DNA from: Acinetobacter nectaris CIP 110549
GTDB lineage: Bacteria; Pseudomonadota; Gammaproteobacteria; Pseudomonadales; Moraxellaceae
Assembly (NCBI RefSeq): GCF_000488215.1
Contig: NZ_KI530723.1
Coordinates: forward strand, 346,308 to 410,307
Length of the DNA stretch: 64,000 nt
Reading direction: 5' to 3'
The translations under genes and the position numbers were made by a program. A model generated the notes under the pieces. That model searched no databases and was not told the origin of the DNA. It was given only the letters and a program-made list of their open reading frames with translations. Below, piece by piece: positions 8,738 to 20,154 of this stretch. Numbering within the stretch: the first letter of the stretch is position 1; each line of letters opens with the position of its first letter.

Positions 8738-10442
8738 ATAGCGAATATAAATGTTTAATTTTCAGTTGCAAATTTACTCTGCCATTAAATTCATTTTTAT
8801 CTAATGTATATACAAGATAGATTTGATCTTTATTTTCATTAAATTCAAATTTATCAAAAGCATTGAATGCAATTGCATCTAGTTGCTGACCTGATGATAA
8901 TTTCAATGTGAGTTTAAGATGTTTATCTTTGAGCCAACGATAATTCACAATATCAAAAGCACCCTCAAAAACAGGAGATGGAAAATTTTGTCCCCATGGG
9001 CCAAGTGCTTCAATGTCATCAATGGTCTGTAAATTAAAATCCTTATCTTCAAGTTGTCCATCTGTCCAGATCGTTGCCTCTAATAATTGAGGATCAACTT
9101 CCGACACATATTTTTCAAAACAAGATTTAAACTCATTAAAATATTTTTTCTCAATAGTCAGCCCTGCTGCCGCTGCATGACCACCAAAGTAACGAACAAG
9201 ATAAGGATGTATTTCTGCAACCTTTTCAATCATATCTCGGATATGAATTCCTTCAACCGAGCGAGCAGAGCCTTTGATGTGAATACCATCTTCATCAGGT
9301 GCAAATACGATACTTGGGCGATGAAACTGCTCTTTTAAACGCCCTGCCACAATACCAATTACGCCTTGATGCCAATGTGGCTCAAATAATACTAAAGCAC
9401 TTGGAAGCTGTGTGGTATCTAACTGAATCTGCGCTAAAGCATTTAGTGCCTCTTCTTTCATTTCAGTTTCAACTTGGCGTCTTTCTAAATTCAACTGTTG
9501 TAACTGTCTTGCGAGTGCATATGCCTCGGAAAAATCATTAGACAACAAACAATCAATACCAATACGCATGCTGTCCATACGCCCTGCAGCATTTAGCCTT
9601 GGGCCTAAAACAAAACCAAAGTCTTGTACACTCAATGTACTAAAATCACGACCTGCAACATCAAGTAAAGCCAAAATACCTGCACGGCATTGACCACTTT
9701 GAATTTGCTTTAAACCCATCTGTATTAAAATACGATTGTTATAATCTAAAGTTGCTACATCTGCATATGTACCAAGCGCGACCAAATCTAAATACTGTGT
9801 CACTGACGCAACTTTTTTATTTTGTTGCTTACGTAACTTCATTAAGCTCGCAAGAATATAAAAAGCAACACCCACCCCTGCAAGTGCTTTACTTGGAAAA
9901 CCACAGCCCAGCTGATTTGGATTTACGACTGCTTCCGCTTTGGGCGGTTGCTTTGTCGTTAGGTGATGGTCTGTAATAATGACTTTCATGCCATAAGACT
10001 GTGCTCTTTCCACCCCTTCATGACTTGAAATACCATTATCAACCGTTATCAATAAATGAGGTTGATACGTATCTTGTACCAAGTCAGCAATTTTAGCTGT
10101 CAGACCATAGCCATATTTAAAACGATCAGGCACGATATATTCAACATCCGCATTTATAGCACGCAGTACCAAAACCATAATAGCTGTACTGGTTGCACCA
10201 TCAGCATCATAGTCTCCTACAATAACAACCTTTTGCTGAGACTCAATGACATCATTAAGCAAAGTCACTGCACTTTCTAAACCTTTTAAAGTCGGTTTAA
10301 GCAATCGTGGCAACTTTAATTCTAGCTCTGATGCTGACTGAATTTCACGGCGCGCCAAAATGTTAGCCATAAATGGCGAAAGCCCTAGAAAAGTATCAGG
10401 GCTCGTTTTAATTGGTCTTTGACGAATATGTAATATAGACAT
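8736..10442 (-). CDS. recJ: Single-stranded-DNA-specific 5'-3' exonuclease RecJ
   Basis: RecJ degrades single-stranded DNA 5' to 3' in RecF-pathway recombination and mismatch repair. The 568-residue protein has the DHH-family motifs: VVIVGDYDADGATST near residue 73, LLITVDNGISSHEG near 132, the DHH triad in VIITDHHLT near 154, and GPRLNAAGRM near 285. The DHHA1 region contains GGHAAAAGL near 422. Its ATG directly abuts the pdxH stop, so it is the last gene of glmM-pdxH-recJ. Confidence 0.96.
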   Translation of the reverse strand: MSILHIRQRPIKTSPDTFLGLSPFMANILARREIQSASELELKLPRLLKPTLKGLESAVTLLNDVIESQQKVVIVGDYDADGATSTAIMVLVLRAINADVEYIVPDRFKYGYGLTAKIADLVQDTYQPHLLITVDNGISSHEGVERAQSYGMKVIITDHHLTTKQPPKAEAVVNPNQLGCGFPSKALAGVGVAFYILASLMKLRKQQNKKVASVTQYLDLVALGTYADVATLDYNNRILIQMGLKQIQSGQCRAGILALLDVAGRDFSTLSVQDFGFVLGPRLNAAGRMDSMRIGIDCLLSNDFSEAYALARQLQQLNLERRQVETEMKEEALNALAQIQLDTTQLPSALVLFEPHWHQGVIGIVAGRLKEQFHRPSIVFAPDEDGIHIKGSARSVEGIHIRDMIEKVAEIHPYLVRYFGGHAAAAGLTIEKKYFNEFKSCFEKYVSEVDPQLLEATIWTDGQLEDKDFNLQTIDDIEALGPWGQNFPSPVFEGAFDIVNYRWLKDKHLKLTLKLSSGQQLDAIAFNAFDKFEFNENKDQIYLVYTLDKNEFNGRVNLQLKIKHLYSL

Positions 10443-11099
10443 TTATGGCATTAAACGCTGAAGTGTCCAAGTCGTGTCTTGCTTTATATATTGAAGACGG
10501 TCATGCAAACGGTTTGGGCGACCTTGCCAAAACTCATAAGAAGTTGCTTGCAAACGATAACCACCCCAAAATGCTGGCTTATCTAAAACAGACTGCTGTT
10601 TCACTTCTTCAGATAAAGTTTCAAACTTCTGTTGTAAGGTCTGTCTATTTTCAATCGTACCACTTTGAGGTGTACTTACATGGGCAGCAATCTGACTCTC
10701 TCGTGGTCTTTTATGATAATACTCTGCTGACTCTTGCTCAGAAATTTTAATCACTTGACCATGAATACGGATTTGACGCTCTAAACTCGGCCAATAAAAC
10801 AAAATTTCTGCACATGGGTTTTCTTCAATATCCAATCCTTTTTGACTATCATAATTGGTATAAAAGTCATATCCTAAATCGGTTGCACCACGTAACAGTA
10901 CCGTTCGCACATGTGGATGCCCTTGCCCATCTGCTGTAGCAAGATACATTGCATAGGGCTCATGAAGCTGTGCTTCTAATGCAAAATTAAACCAATTTAA
11001 AAATTGTTCATGTGGGTCATTTGAAACTTGGTCTTCGACAAGCTCACCTTGCTCGTAGCTTAAACGTAGTTCACTGAGATCTTTAATTGTATCTGTCAT
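10443..11099 (-). CDS. pdxH: Pyridoxamine/pyridoxine 5'-phosphate oxidase
   Basis: PdxH makes pyridoxal 5'-phosphate by FMN-dependent oxidation of PNP or PMP. The 218 residues match the usual length. The FMN-binding region HVRTVLLRGATDLGYDFYTNYDSQKG spans about residues 62-87. PRESQIAAHVSTPQSG follows near 132, and the C-terminus has GGYRLQATSYEFWQGRPNRLHDR and ends in WTLQRLMP, the conserved tail. The start overlaps the glmM stop as TAATG, indicating translational coupling. Confidence 0.96.
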   Translation of the reverse strand: MTDTIKDLSELRLSYEQGELVEDQVSNDPHEQFLNWFNFALEAQLHEPYAMYLATADGQGHPHVRTVLLRGATDLGYDFYTNYDSQKGLDIEENPCAEILFYWPSLERQIRIHGQVIKISEQESAEYYHKRPRESQIAAHVSTPQSGTIENRQTLQQKFETLSEEVKQQSVLDKPAFWGGYRLQATSYEFWQGRPNRLHDRLQYIKQDTTWTLQRLMP

Positions 11100-12439
11100 T
11101 ACGCATTTTCCTCAGCATGTTTACGAATTAAATCAGCCAAGTCATTTGCTAAAGCTTGAACTTCAGATGCATGCTCACCTTCGACCATGACACGAATCAT
11201 AGGCTCTGTTCCTGATTTACGAATAAGCAGACGCCCACGACCTTCAAGCTGTTTTTCAGCATTTTTAAATGCTTCTACCAAATGTGGTACAGCAAATGGA
11301 TCAATCATTTTCTCTAAGCGTACATTTACAAGAATTTGAGGAAATAACTTCAGTTCTGAGGTCAGTTCATGTAATGATTTTTGCTGATAAACCATCACCG
11401 TAAGTACTTGTAACGTCGCAATAATGGCATCACCCGTGGTACTTTTATCGAGTGTTAGAATATGACCCGATGGCTCACCACCAATACTCCACTGTTTTTC
11501 TGCAAGCGCTTGCAGTACATAACGGTCACCAACATTTGCCCGTACAAATGGCACTTCTGCTTGTTTAAGTGCAAGCTCAAAAGCCATATTACTCATGACA
11601 GTGCCAACAATACCTAAAGGCTTTTTCTTTGCTTTTGTCGCCAAAATATAAAGAATATGGTCACCATCAATGAGGTTTCCTTGATGATCCACAAGTACAA
11701 CACGGTCTGCATCACCATCAAATGCAACGCCTAAATCGGCCTGATGCTCAAGTACTGCTTTTTGTAATGCTTGCGGATGAGTTGAACCACAATTCTCATT
11801 AATGTTTAAACCATTTGGTTCATTATAAATTGTGACAACTTTTGCCCCAAGCTCTCGAAACACAGCAGGTCCTACGTTATAAGCAGCACCATTTGCACAG
11901 TCCACAACAATTTTTAAATTTCTTAAATCATAATGATATGGAAAAGTTGATTTACAGAACTCAATATAACGACCATTCGCATCTTTTACACGAACACTCT
12001 TACCAAGATCGGCAGTATTTTCAATTAGAATTTCTTTTTTAAGTTCTTCATTAATCGCATTTTGAAGACTATCAGGCAATTTCTTTCCTTCAGCAGAAAA
12101 GAATTTAATCCCATTATCAAAATATGGGTTATGAGATGCAGAAATTACAATCCCTGCATCAGCATGTAATGCACGTGTTAGGTGTGCGATTGCTGGGGTT
12201 GGAAGAGGCCCAAGTAAATGAACATATACGCCTGCAGCATTTAAACCCGACTGTAACGCAGACTCAAGAATATACCCAGAAAGACGTGTATCTTTACCTA
12301 AAACAACAACAGGTTTATGATTAAAGCTTTGCTGCTTTAATATCGTACCTGCTGCAAATCCTAGTTTTAATGCAAACTCTGGTGTAATTGGAAGCTGTCC
12401 AAATTTTCCACGTATACCATCTGTGCCAAAATAACTCAT
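11099..12439 (-). CDS. glmM: Phosphoglucosamine mutase
   Basis: GlmM interconverts glucosamine-6-phosphate and glucosamine-1-phosphate for UDP-GlcNAc and wall synthesis. The phosphoserine loop is [19 protein letters not shown] near residue 100. The metal site is [14 protein letters not shown] near 240, the sugar loop is GGEPSGHI near 322, and the phosphate-binding loop [15 protein letters not shown] lies near the C-terminus. Length is 446. It heads the operon with pdxH and recJ, and its promoter lies in 12440-12523. Confidence 0.97.
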   Translation of the reverse strand: MSYFGTDGIRGKFGQLPITPEFALKLGFAAGTILKQQSFNHKPVVVLGKDTRLSGYILESALQSGLNAAGVYVHLLGPLPTPAIAHLTRALHADAGIVISASHNPYFDNGIKFFSAEGKKLPDSLQNAINEELKKEILIENTADLGKSVRVKDANGRYIEFCKSTFPYHYDLRNLKIVVDCANGAAYNVGPAVFRELGAKVVTIYNEPNGLNINENCGSTHPQALQKAVLEHQADLGVAFDGDADRVVLVDHQGNLIDGDHILYILATKAKKKPLGIVGTVMSNMAFELALKQAEVPFVRANVGDRYVLQALAEKQWSIGGEPSGHILTLDKSTTGDAIIATLQVLTVMVYQQKSLHELTSELKLFPQILVNVRLEKMIDPFAVPHLVEAFKNAEKQLEGRGRLLIRKSGTEPMIRVMVEGEHASEVQALANDLADLIRKHAEENA

Positions 12440-12523
12440 GTGTCTCTCGTATTTTATATTACTTTACTGGTTAACTTAAAATGTTAATTCATTTTCATAA
12501 TTTGAAATACTTTACACCAAAAA

Positions 12524-12555
12524 TAAAAAAACCGTCATAACAATGACGGTTTTTC
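12524..12555 (-). terminator. guaB terminator
   Basis: ACCGTCAT (12531-12538) pairs with ATGACGGT (12543-12550) across a 4-nt loop. T-runs flank it on both strands. It lies just after the guaB stop and before the glmM promoter region. Confidence 0.9.
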
Positions 12556-12581
12556 TACATTTAAATTACGAAAAACATGAA

Positions 12582-14075
<1,494 letters not shown>

Positions 14076-14256
14076 CTATTATAAACAAATTTCATTTTAA
14101 ATTGCATCGTTTCTTTCATTTTCTTTTTCATACTTTTCTAAATACTTGGTCTTTATTTTTGCAAAATATTTTTTAGTTTCAAATTCATCAAAACAAATAT
14201 ACAAATATAAAAGAAGTCGTACCTATTTTATAAACAGGTACGAATTCATGATTTCA

Positions 14257-14832
14257 CTAGAAATAATAATGTTCAGCGAGTGTACTTACCCCTACCACTA
14301 AAAAGATAATTGCACCAATTTTATGAATAAGTGCAATAGGTAATCTCCCTGCTAAACGATCTCCAATAAATACAGCGGGTGCATTGGCAATCATCATCCC
14401 AATGGTTGTACCTAGAAGAACAATCCAAATACTGTCAAAGCGTGCAGAAAGTGCCACGGTTGCGATTTGTGTTTTATCACCGATTTCAGCAAGAAAGAAA
14501 AGAATAAATGTTGACCCAAAGACACCAAAGCGTTGCCATTGATTAATGCTTTCTTGTCCATCATCTAGTTTATCTGGAATAAGCATCCAAATTGCCATAG
14601 CAATAAAGCCCGTGGCTAAAATCCATACCATGACTGTAGGGCTTACGACTGTTGTTAGCCATTGGCCTAAAACCGCAGATACACCATGGTTAATTGTGGT
14701 GGCCAAAACTATTGCAATAAGAATCGGAACTGGCTTACGAAAGCGTGCGGCAAGTAATAAAGCAAGAAGTTGTGTTTTATCGCCCATTTCTGCAAGGGCA
14801 ACAACAGCAACGGAAATCAGGAAGGCATACAT
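14257..14832 (-). CDS. TMEM165/GDT1 (UPF0016) family manganese exporter
   Basis: This is an inner-membrane cation exporter of 191 residues with six or so membrane helices. The two signature repeats ALAEMGDKTQLLALL (residue 12) and FLAEIGDKTQIATVAL (residue 114) carry the E-x-G-D-K-T motifs that bind the cation. Bacterial members such as Vibrio MneA export Mn2+. The leader contains a yybP-ykoY manganese riboswitch, which strongly supports Mn2+ as the substrate. AAGGA precedes the ATG by 8-9 nt. The gene stands alone and points away from the riboswitch. Confidence 0.93.
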   Translation of the reverse strand: MYAFLISVAVVALAEMGDKTQLLALLLAARFRKPVPILIAIVLATTINHGVSAVLGQWLTTVVSPTVMVWILATGFIAMAIWMLIPDKLDDGQESINQWQRFGVFGSTFILFFLAEIGDKTQIATVALSARFDSIWIVLLGTTIGMMIANAPAVFIGDRLAGRLPIALIHKIGAIIFLVVGVSTLAEHYYF

Positions 14833-14840
14833 ATATGTTT

Positions 14841-14891
14841 TCCTTGGCTGGCAATAGCTACCAATGATTCATCTCTCCTGCCAGCCAAAAA
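14841..14891 (-). promoter_or_regulatory. Leader hairpin that can hide the exporter's ribosome-binding site
   Basis: On the minus strand TTGGCTGGCA pairs perfectly with TGCCAGCCAA (10 bp). The stem can be extended by U-rich pairing (two G-U pairs) with the GGA of the Shine-Dalgarno sequence at 14841-14843. It sits between the aptamer and the start codon, as expected for a translational expression platform. Confidence 0.6.
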
Positions 14892-14908
14892 GTTGCAGAG
14901 TGATAAAT

Positions 14909-15029
14909 CAAAGGTCTTGCCAACAAAAGAAAAAACTTGGTTCTTTGCTATGATGACCATGTTCAAAAGAACAAGTATGTTGACCATCATCTATTTACAA
15001 TAATTGTAAATAGCGGCTACTCCCCAATG
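14909..15029 (-). promoter_or_regulatory. yybP-ykoY manganese riboswitch aptamer
   Basis: On the minus strand the conserved 5' element GGGGAGTAGC lies at 15025-15016, then an AT-rich hairpin at 15013-14991 with a 10-bp stem. The TCAACATACTTG segment and a long arm come next. The conserved 3' element GGCAAGACCTTTG is at 14921-14909. These are the consensus L1 and L3 strands of the Mn2+-sensing yybP-ykoY family, and the downstream gene is its usual partner family. The outer P1 stem pairs less well than in the textbook examples. Confidence 0.9.
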
Positions 15030-15177
15030 AAGTTACTGATAATTATATAAGTTTTTTCCAACATTGCAATCCCAACTAAATTAGTTGGTTTAATTTTATT
15101 TTGAAACATAACTTAAATTAAGCTTAATTATTTGTTTTATAATTTTTTATTAATTTACACTTATCGTTATAAAGTAT

Positions 15178-15202
15178 AAAAAAACCCCACCGAAGCGAGG
15201 TT
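15178..15202 (-). terminator. aceF terminator
   Basis: On the minus strand AACCTCGC and GTGGGGTT pair through a TTCG tetraloop and are followed by a run of T. It directly follows the aceF stop. Confidence 0.93.
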
Positions 15203-15219
15203 TCTATCATCCTTTTACG

Positions 15220-17196
15220 TTACAGTAAAATAGAACGAATATCATTCAATAATTTAGTTAACTTATTGGTGAAACGTGCTGCATCTGCACCATTAATCAC
15301 ACGATGGTCATAAGACAACGAAAGTGGCAACATTAAGCGTGGGTCAAAATCTTTACCATTCCAAACAGGTTGCATTGTTGCAGGCGAAATACCTAAAATT
15401 GCAACTTGTGGCCAATTTACAAGCGGTGTAAACGCTGTTCCGCCAATGCTACCTAAACTTGTAATAGTAAAGTTTGCACCTTGTAAGTCTTTTGGAGAAA
15501 GTTTCTTCTCACGTGCCTTTTTACTTAGCTCACCCAGTTCAATCGCAATTTCTTTAATTGACTTCTGATCTGGATTACGAATAACAGGTACTGTTAATCC
15601 ATCTGGTGTTGCAACTGCAATACCCATATGAATTTCATTACGCAGTAATACTGTTTTCTGATTATCTGCCAAATGTGCAGCAAAATAAGGCTCTTCTTTC
15701 AATAGATGTGCAACCGCTTTTGCAATAAATGCAAGAATGGTTAAGCTAATACCTTGTTGCTTAAAGCCACCTTTCAGCTCACCACGCCATGCTTCTAAAT
15801 CAGTAATATCAGCATGGTCAAATTGCGTAACTTGCGGAATAAAGTTATTTAATGACAGTTGCGGTACAGATACTTGCTGTAAGCGTGTCATTGGTTTTTC
15901 TTCAACACCACCAAACGCTGTGAAATCAGGTAGTTTAGGTAGTCCAGCAGCAGGCGCAGCAGTTGTCGCTTCAACAGCTTTAGGTTTCTCTGTTAAACGC
16001 TGTTTAACAAAAGCAAAAACATCTTCTTTCATTAAACGTGCATGTGGGCCAGAAGCCTTCACTTCAGCAAGCACCACACCCAACTCACGTGCAAGCTTGC
16101 GTACAGCAGGACCTGCATATACTTTAGCATTGTCAGCTTGTTGCTGTTTCGTTAGCTTTTCAGTAGATGAGTTTGCTTCAACAGGAGATGTTTTTTCTAC
16201 AGTTTGTTGTGATGTAACTGAGGCTTTAGGCGCTGTCGCTTGTGGCGTAACAGGTGCACTCGCTTGTTGCGCCTTTGAACTGCCTTTAACTTCAATTGTT
16301 GCAAGTTTCAAACCTTGTTTGACGCTTTGTCCAACTTCAACATGTAAAGCAGTAATTACACCTGACTCAGTACTTGGTACTTCAACAGTGGCTTTATCAG
16401 ACTCTACAACAATAATGCTGTCATCTTTTTCAATTGTATCACCTACTTTTACCAAGATTTCAGCAATTGCTGCTTGATCCACACCTAGATCTGGTACTGC
16501 CATTTCAACAGAACCACCTGATGTTTGGGTAGATGATGCTTCTTGTACTTGAACTGTTGGTTCAGCAGGCTTTTCTGCTTGCTGAGGTGCTGAAGTAACT
16601 GATGGGGTATCTTTTGAAGCAGTTGTTTTTAATTTAATAAGAACAACGCCTTCTTTGATTAAGTCACCTTCTTTAATTTCGATACTTTCAACACCCCCTG
16701 CAGAAGTACATGGCACTTCAACAGTTGCTTTATCAGACTCTACAACAACAATACTGTCATTTTCTTCAATTGTGTCGCCAACTTTGACAAGAATTTCGCC
16801 AACTGTCGCTTTCTCAACACCAATATCAGGTACTTGAATATCAATTACTTGTGAAGAGGTAGATGTCTGAACAGGTGCAGTTTCTGCTTTTTCTTCAGTA
16901 GCAGCTTTTATTGCAGGCGCTTCTACTTTCTCTTCTTTTTTAGGCTCACTTGGTGCAGCAGATTGTTGCTCTGAAGATGAGATTTCAAGAAGTGGAACAC
17001 CTTCTCCGATTTCATCACCCTCTTTAACAAGAATCTTCGTCACTACACCTGCTGAAGTACTTGGCACTTCAACAGTTGCTTTATCTGACTCAACAACAAT
17101 AATGCTGTCATTCTCTTCAATAGTATCGCCAACTTTAACAAGGATTTCGCCAACAGTTGCTTTGTCGACACCAATATCAGGTGTTTTGATTTCCAT
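15220..17196 (-). CDS. aceF: Pyruvate dehydrogenase E2, dihydrolipoamide acetyltransferase
   Basis: This is the E2 core of pyruvate dehydrogenase and transfers acetyl groups to CoA. The 658 residues hold three lipoyl domains at about 2-74, 117-190 and 230-303, each with the VVESDKATVEVP lipoylation motif (Lys modified) and separated by Ala/Pro/Glu/Gln-rich linkers. A peripheral subunit-binding domain lies near 360-395 (AGPAVRKLARELGV). The catalytic domain ends with LSYDHRVINGADAARF, which supplies the active-site His. It lies 2 bp after aceE in one operon. No E3 gene is in the window. Confidence 0.97.
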   Translation of the reverse strand: MEIKTPDIGVDKATVGEILVKVGDTIEENDSIIVVESDKATVEVPSTSAGVVTKILVKEGDEIGEGVPLLEISSSEQQSAAPSEPKKEEKVEAPAIKAATEEKAETAPVQTSTSSQVIDIQVPDIGVEKATVGEILVKVGDTIEENDSIVVVESDKATVEVPCTSAGGVESIEIKEGDLIKEGVVLIKLKTTASKDTPSVTSAPQQAEKPAEPTVQVQEASSTQTSGGSVEMAVPDLGVDQAAIAEILVKVGDTIEKDDSIIVVESDKATVEVPSTESGVITALHVEVGQSVKQGLKLATIEVKGSSKAQQASAPVTPQATAPKASVTSQQTVEKTSPVEANSSTEKLTKQQQADNAKVYAGPAVRKLARELGVVLAEVKASGPHARLMKEDVFAFVKQRLTEKPKAVEATTAAPAAGLPKLPDFTAFGGVEEKPMTRLQQVSVPQLSLNNFIPQVTQFDHADITDLEAWRGELKGGFKQQGISLTILAFIAKAVAHLLKEEPYFAAHLADNQKTVLLRNEIHMGIAVATPDGLTVPVIRNPDQKSIKEIAIELGELSKKAREKKLSPKDLQGANFTITSLGSIGGTAFTPLVNWPQVAILGISPATMQPVWNGKDFDPRLMLPLSLSYDHRVINGADAARFTNKLTKLLNDIRSILL

Positions 17197-17198
17197 GC

Positions 17199-19916
17199 TT
17201 AGTTCTCCTCACCTGCTTGATCTTCACGATACTCAGCAACGGGTTGTACTTCAGGATGCGCTTGTGGTGCCCATGCAACAGGACGATCTGTCTCTAATTC
17301 AAATGATGAAATAGCATCTTTAACTAAGCGGTTATCTACTTCACCTTCATCTGCTAGTTTCTTCAGTGTTGCAACAACAATATGTGCAGCATCTACACCA
17401 AAGTAGCTACGAAGGTTTGCACGTGTATCTGAACGACCAAAGCCATCTGTCCCTAATGTGACATACGGACGGTTATCTGGAAGATACGCACGAATTTGTT
17501 CACTATATGCACGCATGTGATCCGTTGCTGAAACAACGATACCATCTGTTGGGCGTAATTGCTGTGATACCCATGACTCTTGTGTTGTTTCATCCATTGG
17601 GTGTAAGCGATTGTATTCTTCACATACCATGCCATCGCGTGCAAGCTCATTAAAGCTTGTAACACTCCAAACATTTGAATGAATTTGGTATTCATCACGA
17701 AGTATTTTTGCAGCTTTAATCACTTCACGTAAAATAACGCCTGAGCCCAATAGCTGCACAGTTGCTTTTTCATCTTCTTCAAATAAATACATACCACGTT
17801 TAATCCCTTCCTCAACGCCTTCAGGCATTGGTGGGTGCTCGTAGTTTTCATTCATTAATGTGAGGTAATAGAACACACGCTCTTGGTCTGCATACATGCG
17901 TTTTAGACCATCATGCATAATTACAGCAAGCTCATAACCAAAGCATGGGTCATAAGCCACACAGTTAGGAATTGTTCCCGCAAGAATATGAGAGTGACCA
18001 TCTTGGTGCTGTAAACCCTCACCATTTAATGTCGTACGACCTGCAGTTGCACCGAACAAGAAGCCTTGTGCTTGTGCATCACCTGCGGCCCATGCAATAT
18101 CACCAATGCGTTGGAAACCAAACATGGAGTAGTACATGTACATTGGAATCATAGGTAAGTTATTGGTTGAATAACTTGTTGCCAACGCTGCCCATGCGCT
18201 CATTGCACCTGCTTCGTTAATCCCTTCTTGCAACATGTGACCATCTTTTGCTTCGCGATAGTTCATCAGTTGCTCTTGGTCTTCAGGGGTATAATTCTGA
18301 CCGTGTGCAGCATAAATACCGAGCTGACGGAACATTCCTTCTAAACCAAATGTACGTGCTTCATCGGGAACGATCGGTACAACATGATTTTTCAGTGCTT
18401 TTTCTTTTAGTAATGCCGAAATTAAGCGCACAGAAACCATTGTAGTCGATTGCTCTTTACCACCACTTCCTTTTAATACAGCATCAAATACAGAGAGCTC
18501 AGGAATTGGTAAAGCAGCACTTTCTTTACGACGTGCAGGTAAGTAGCCACCGAGTGACTCACGGCGCGCTTTAAGATACTTCATCTCAGGTGAGTTTTCA
18601 CTTGGACGATAGAATGGCAATTCTTCTAACTGCTCATCATTAAATGGCAAGTTAAAGCGGTTGCGGAAGTACTTCAGCGACTCTAACTGCATTTTTTTAA
18701 TCTGATGCGTCTTGTTGACTGCTTCGATTTCGTCAGAAAGACCATAACCTTTTACAGTTTTTGCAAGAATAACCGTTGGCTGACCATTGCTTTGTGTTGC
18801 TGCTGCATAAGCTGCATACACTTTATGCGGATCATGCCCACCACGCTTAAGCGCATCAATATCATCATCACTTAGATTTTTTACGAGTTCTTCAGATTCT
18901 GGATATTTACCAAAAAACTTCTCGCGGGTATAAGCACCACCTTTCACTTGATAACGCTGATAATCACCATCTACGGTTTCATCCATACATGCTTTAAGTG
19001 CACCTGAGTGATCTTTTGCAAGTAATGGATCCCACTGACGACCCCATACCACTTTAATGACGCGCCAGCCAGCACCACGGAATAAAGATTCCAGTTCTTG
19101 TATGATTTTGCCGTTACCACGAACAGGACCATCAAGACGCTGTAAGTTACAGTTTACAACCCAAATAAGGTTATCTAGCTTTTCACGACCTGCAAGGGAA
19201 ATTGCACCTAAGCTTTCAGGTTCATCCATTTCACCATCGCCAAGGTATGCCCATACCTTACGGTCTTCTTCTTTAATCAAACCACGATTCATCAAATACT
19301 TTTGAATGTGTGCTTGATAAATTGACATGATTGGCCCAAGTCCCATAGAAACTGTTGGGAACTGCCAATAGTCAGGCATTAAATAAGGATGTGGATAGCT
19401 TGGTAAGCCATTACCATTCACTTCACGACGAAAATTACTCAGTTGTTCTTCTGTTAAACGACCTTCTAAGAACGAGCGTGCATAAATACCTGGTGCGCAG
19501 TGACCTTGGTAATAAATCATGTCACCGCCAAAGTTATCACTATTGGCACGGAAGAAATGGTTAAAGCCAACATCATACAACGTTGCTGAAGATGCAAAAC
19601 TTGCTAAGTGACCACCCAAATCATCGCCCGTCTTGTTTGCACGCAACACCATTGCCAATGCATTCCAACGAATAAGTGCGCGAATACGACGTTCCATGCT
19701 TGAGTCACCCGGCATAGCAGGCTCTTCTTCAACTGAAATCGTATTTAGATATGGCGTATTAAGACGCTGGATAGGCACATGTTTTGCAACAGCTTGTTGA
19801 TACAATTTTTCTAATAAGAAAGCGGCACGCTCTGTACCCATATGTTGTAAAACAGAATCAAAGGCATCTTGCCATTCTTGGGTTTCTTGAGCGTCGGAAT
19901 CACCATAATACGCCAT
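17199..19916 (-). CDS. aceE: Pyruvate dehydrogenase E1, homodimeric type
   Basis: E1 decarboxylates pyruvate with thiamine diphosphate and acetylates E2. The length of 905 residues fits the homodimeric gamma-proteobacterial type. The TPP/Mg motif runs from YLGDGEMDEPESLGA near residue 225 to VNCNLQRLDGPVRGN near 257. TVKGYGL near 390, HDGLKRMY and the C-terminal transketolase-like domain with DGFGRSDTRANLR are also seen. It is first in the aceEF operon. The 238-bp gap upstream holds the promoter and a small hairpin (19952-19980). Confidence 0.97.
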   Translation of the reverse strand: MAYYGDSDAQETQEWQDAFDSVLQHMGTERAAFLLEKLYQQAVAKHVPIQRLNTPYLNTISVEEEPAMPGDSSMERRIRALIRWNALAMVLRANKTGDDLGGHLASFASSATLYDVGFNHFFRANSDNFGGDMIYYQGHCAPGIYARSFLEGRLTEEQLSNFRREVNGNGLPSYPHPYLMPDYWQFPTVSMGLGPIMSIYQAHIQKYLMNRGLIKEEDRKVWAYLGDGEMDEPESLGAISLAGREKLDNLIWVVNCNLQRLDGPVRGNGKIIQELESLFRGAGWRVIKVVWGRQWDPLLAKDHSGALKACMDETVDGDYQRYQVKGGAYTREKFFGKYPESEELVKNLSDDDIDALKRGGHDPHKVYAAYAAATQSNGQPTVILAKTVKGYGLSDEIEAVNKTHQIKKMQLESLKYFRNRFNLPFNDEQLEELPFYRPSENSPEMKYLKARRESLGGYLPARRKESAALPIPELSVFDAVLKGSGGKEQSTTMVSVRLISALLKEKALKNHVVPIVPDEARTFGLEGMFRQLGIYAAHGQNYTPEDQEQLMNYREAKDGHMLQEGINEAGAMSAWAALATSYSTNNLPMIPMYMYYSMFGFQRIGDIAWAAGDAQAQGFLFGATAGRTTLNGEGLQHQDGHSHILAGTIPNCVAYDPCFGYELAVIMHDGLKRMYADQERVFYYLTLMNENYEHPPMPEGVEEGIKRGMYLFEEDEKATVQLLGSGVILREVIKAAKILRDEYQIHSNVWSVTSFNELARDGMVCEEYNRLHPMDETTQESWVSQQLRPTDGIVVSATDHMRAYSEQIRAYLPDNRPYVTLGTDGFGRSDTRANLRSYFGVDAAHIVVATLKKLADEGEVDNRLVKDAISSFELETDRPVAWAPQAHPEVQPVAEYREDQAGEEN

Positions 19917-20154
19917 ATTTCACCTTTCCTTAATCATTATCAATAACCGCCTATAGTTTTACCATGTTTTCATGGCTATAAGTAATGGTTACATTTGAAT
20001 ACAACTATATCTCGACATTTCGTAAATAAATACCGATGAATTTAAACCACTTTAAACATAAAATTACGATACAAGTAATTCAATGGTAAAGCCCTATTTT
20101 TCTAGCTTATAGAGATTTCACTGGTGATATTATACATCAGTTTTTATATGCAAC

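Noticed and set aside
15737..16477. Long open frame of 246 codons antisense to aceF
   Set aside because: It is an opposite-strand shadow of the repetitive lipoyl and linker region. It has no ribosome-binding site and its composition follows the repeats.
16380..17110. Regular repeats in aceF as a CRISPR-like array
   Set aside because: The repeats are coding, in frame, hundreds of bases apart, and encode lipoyl domains.
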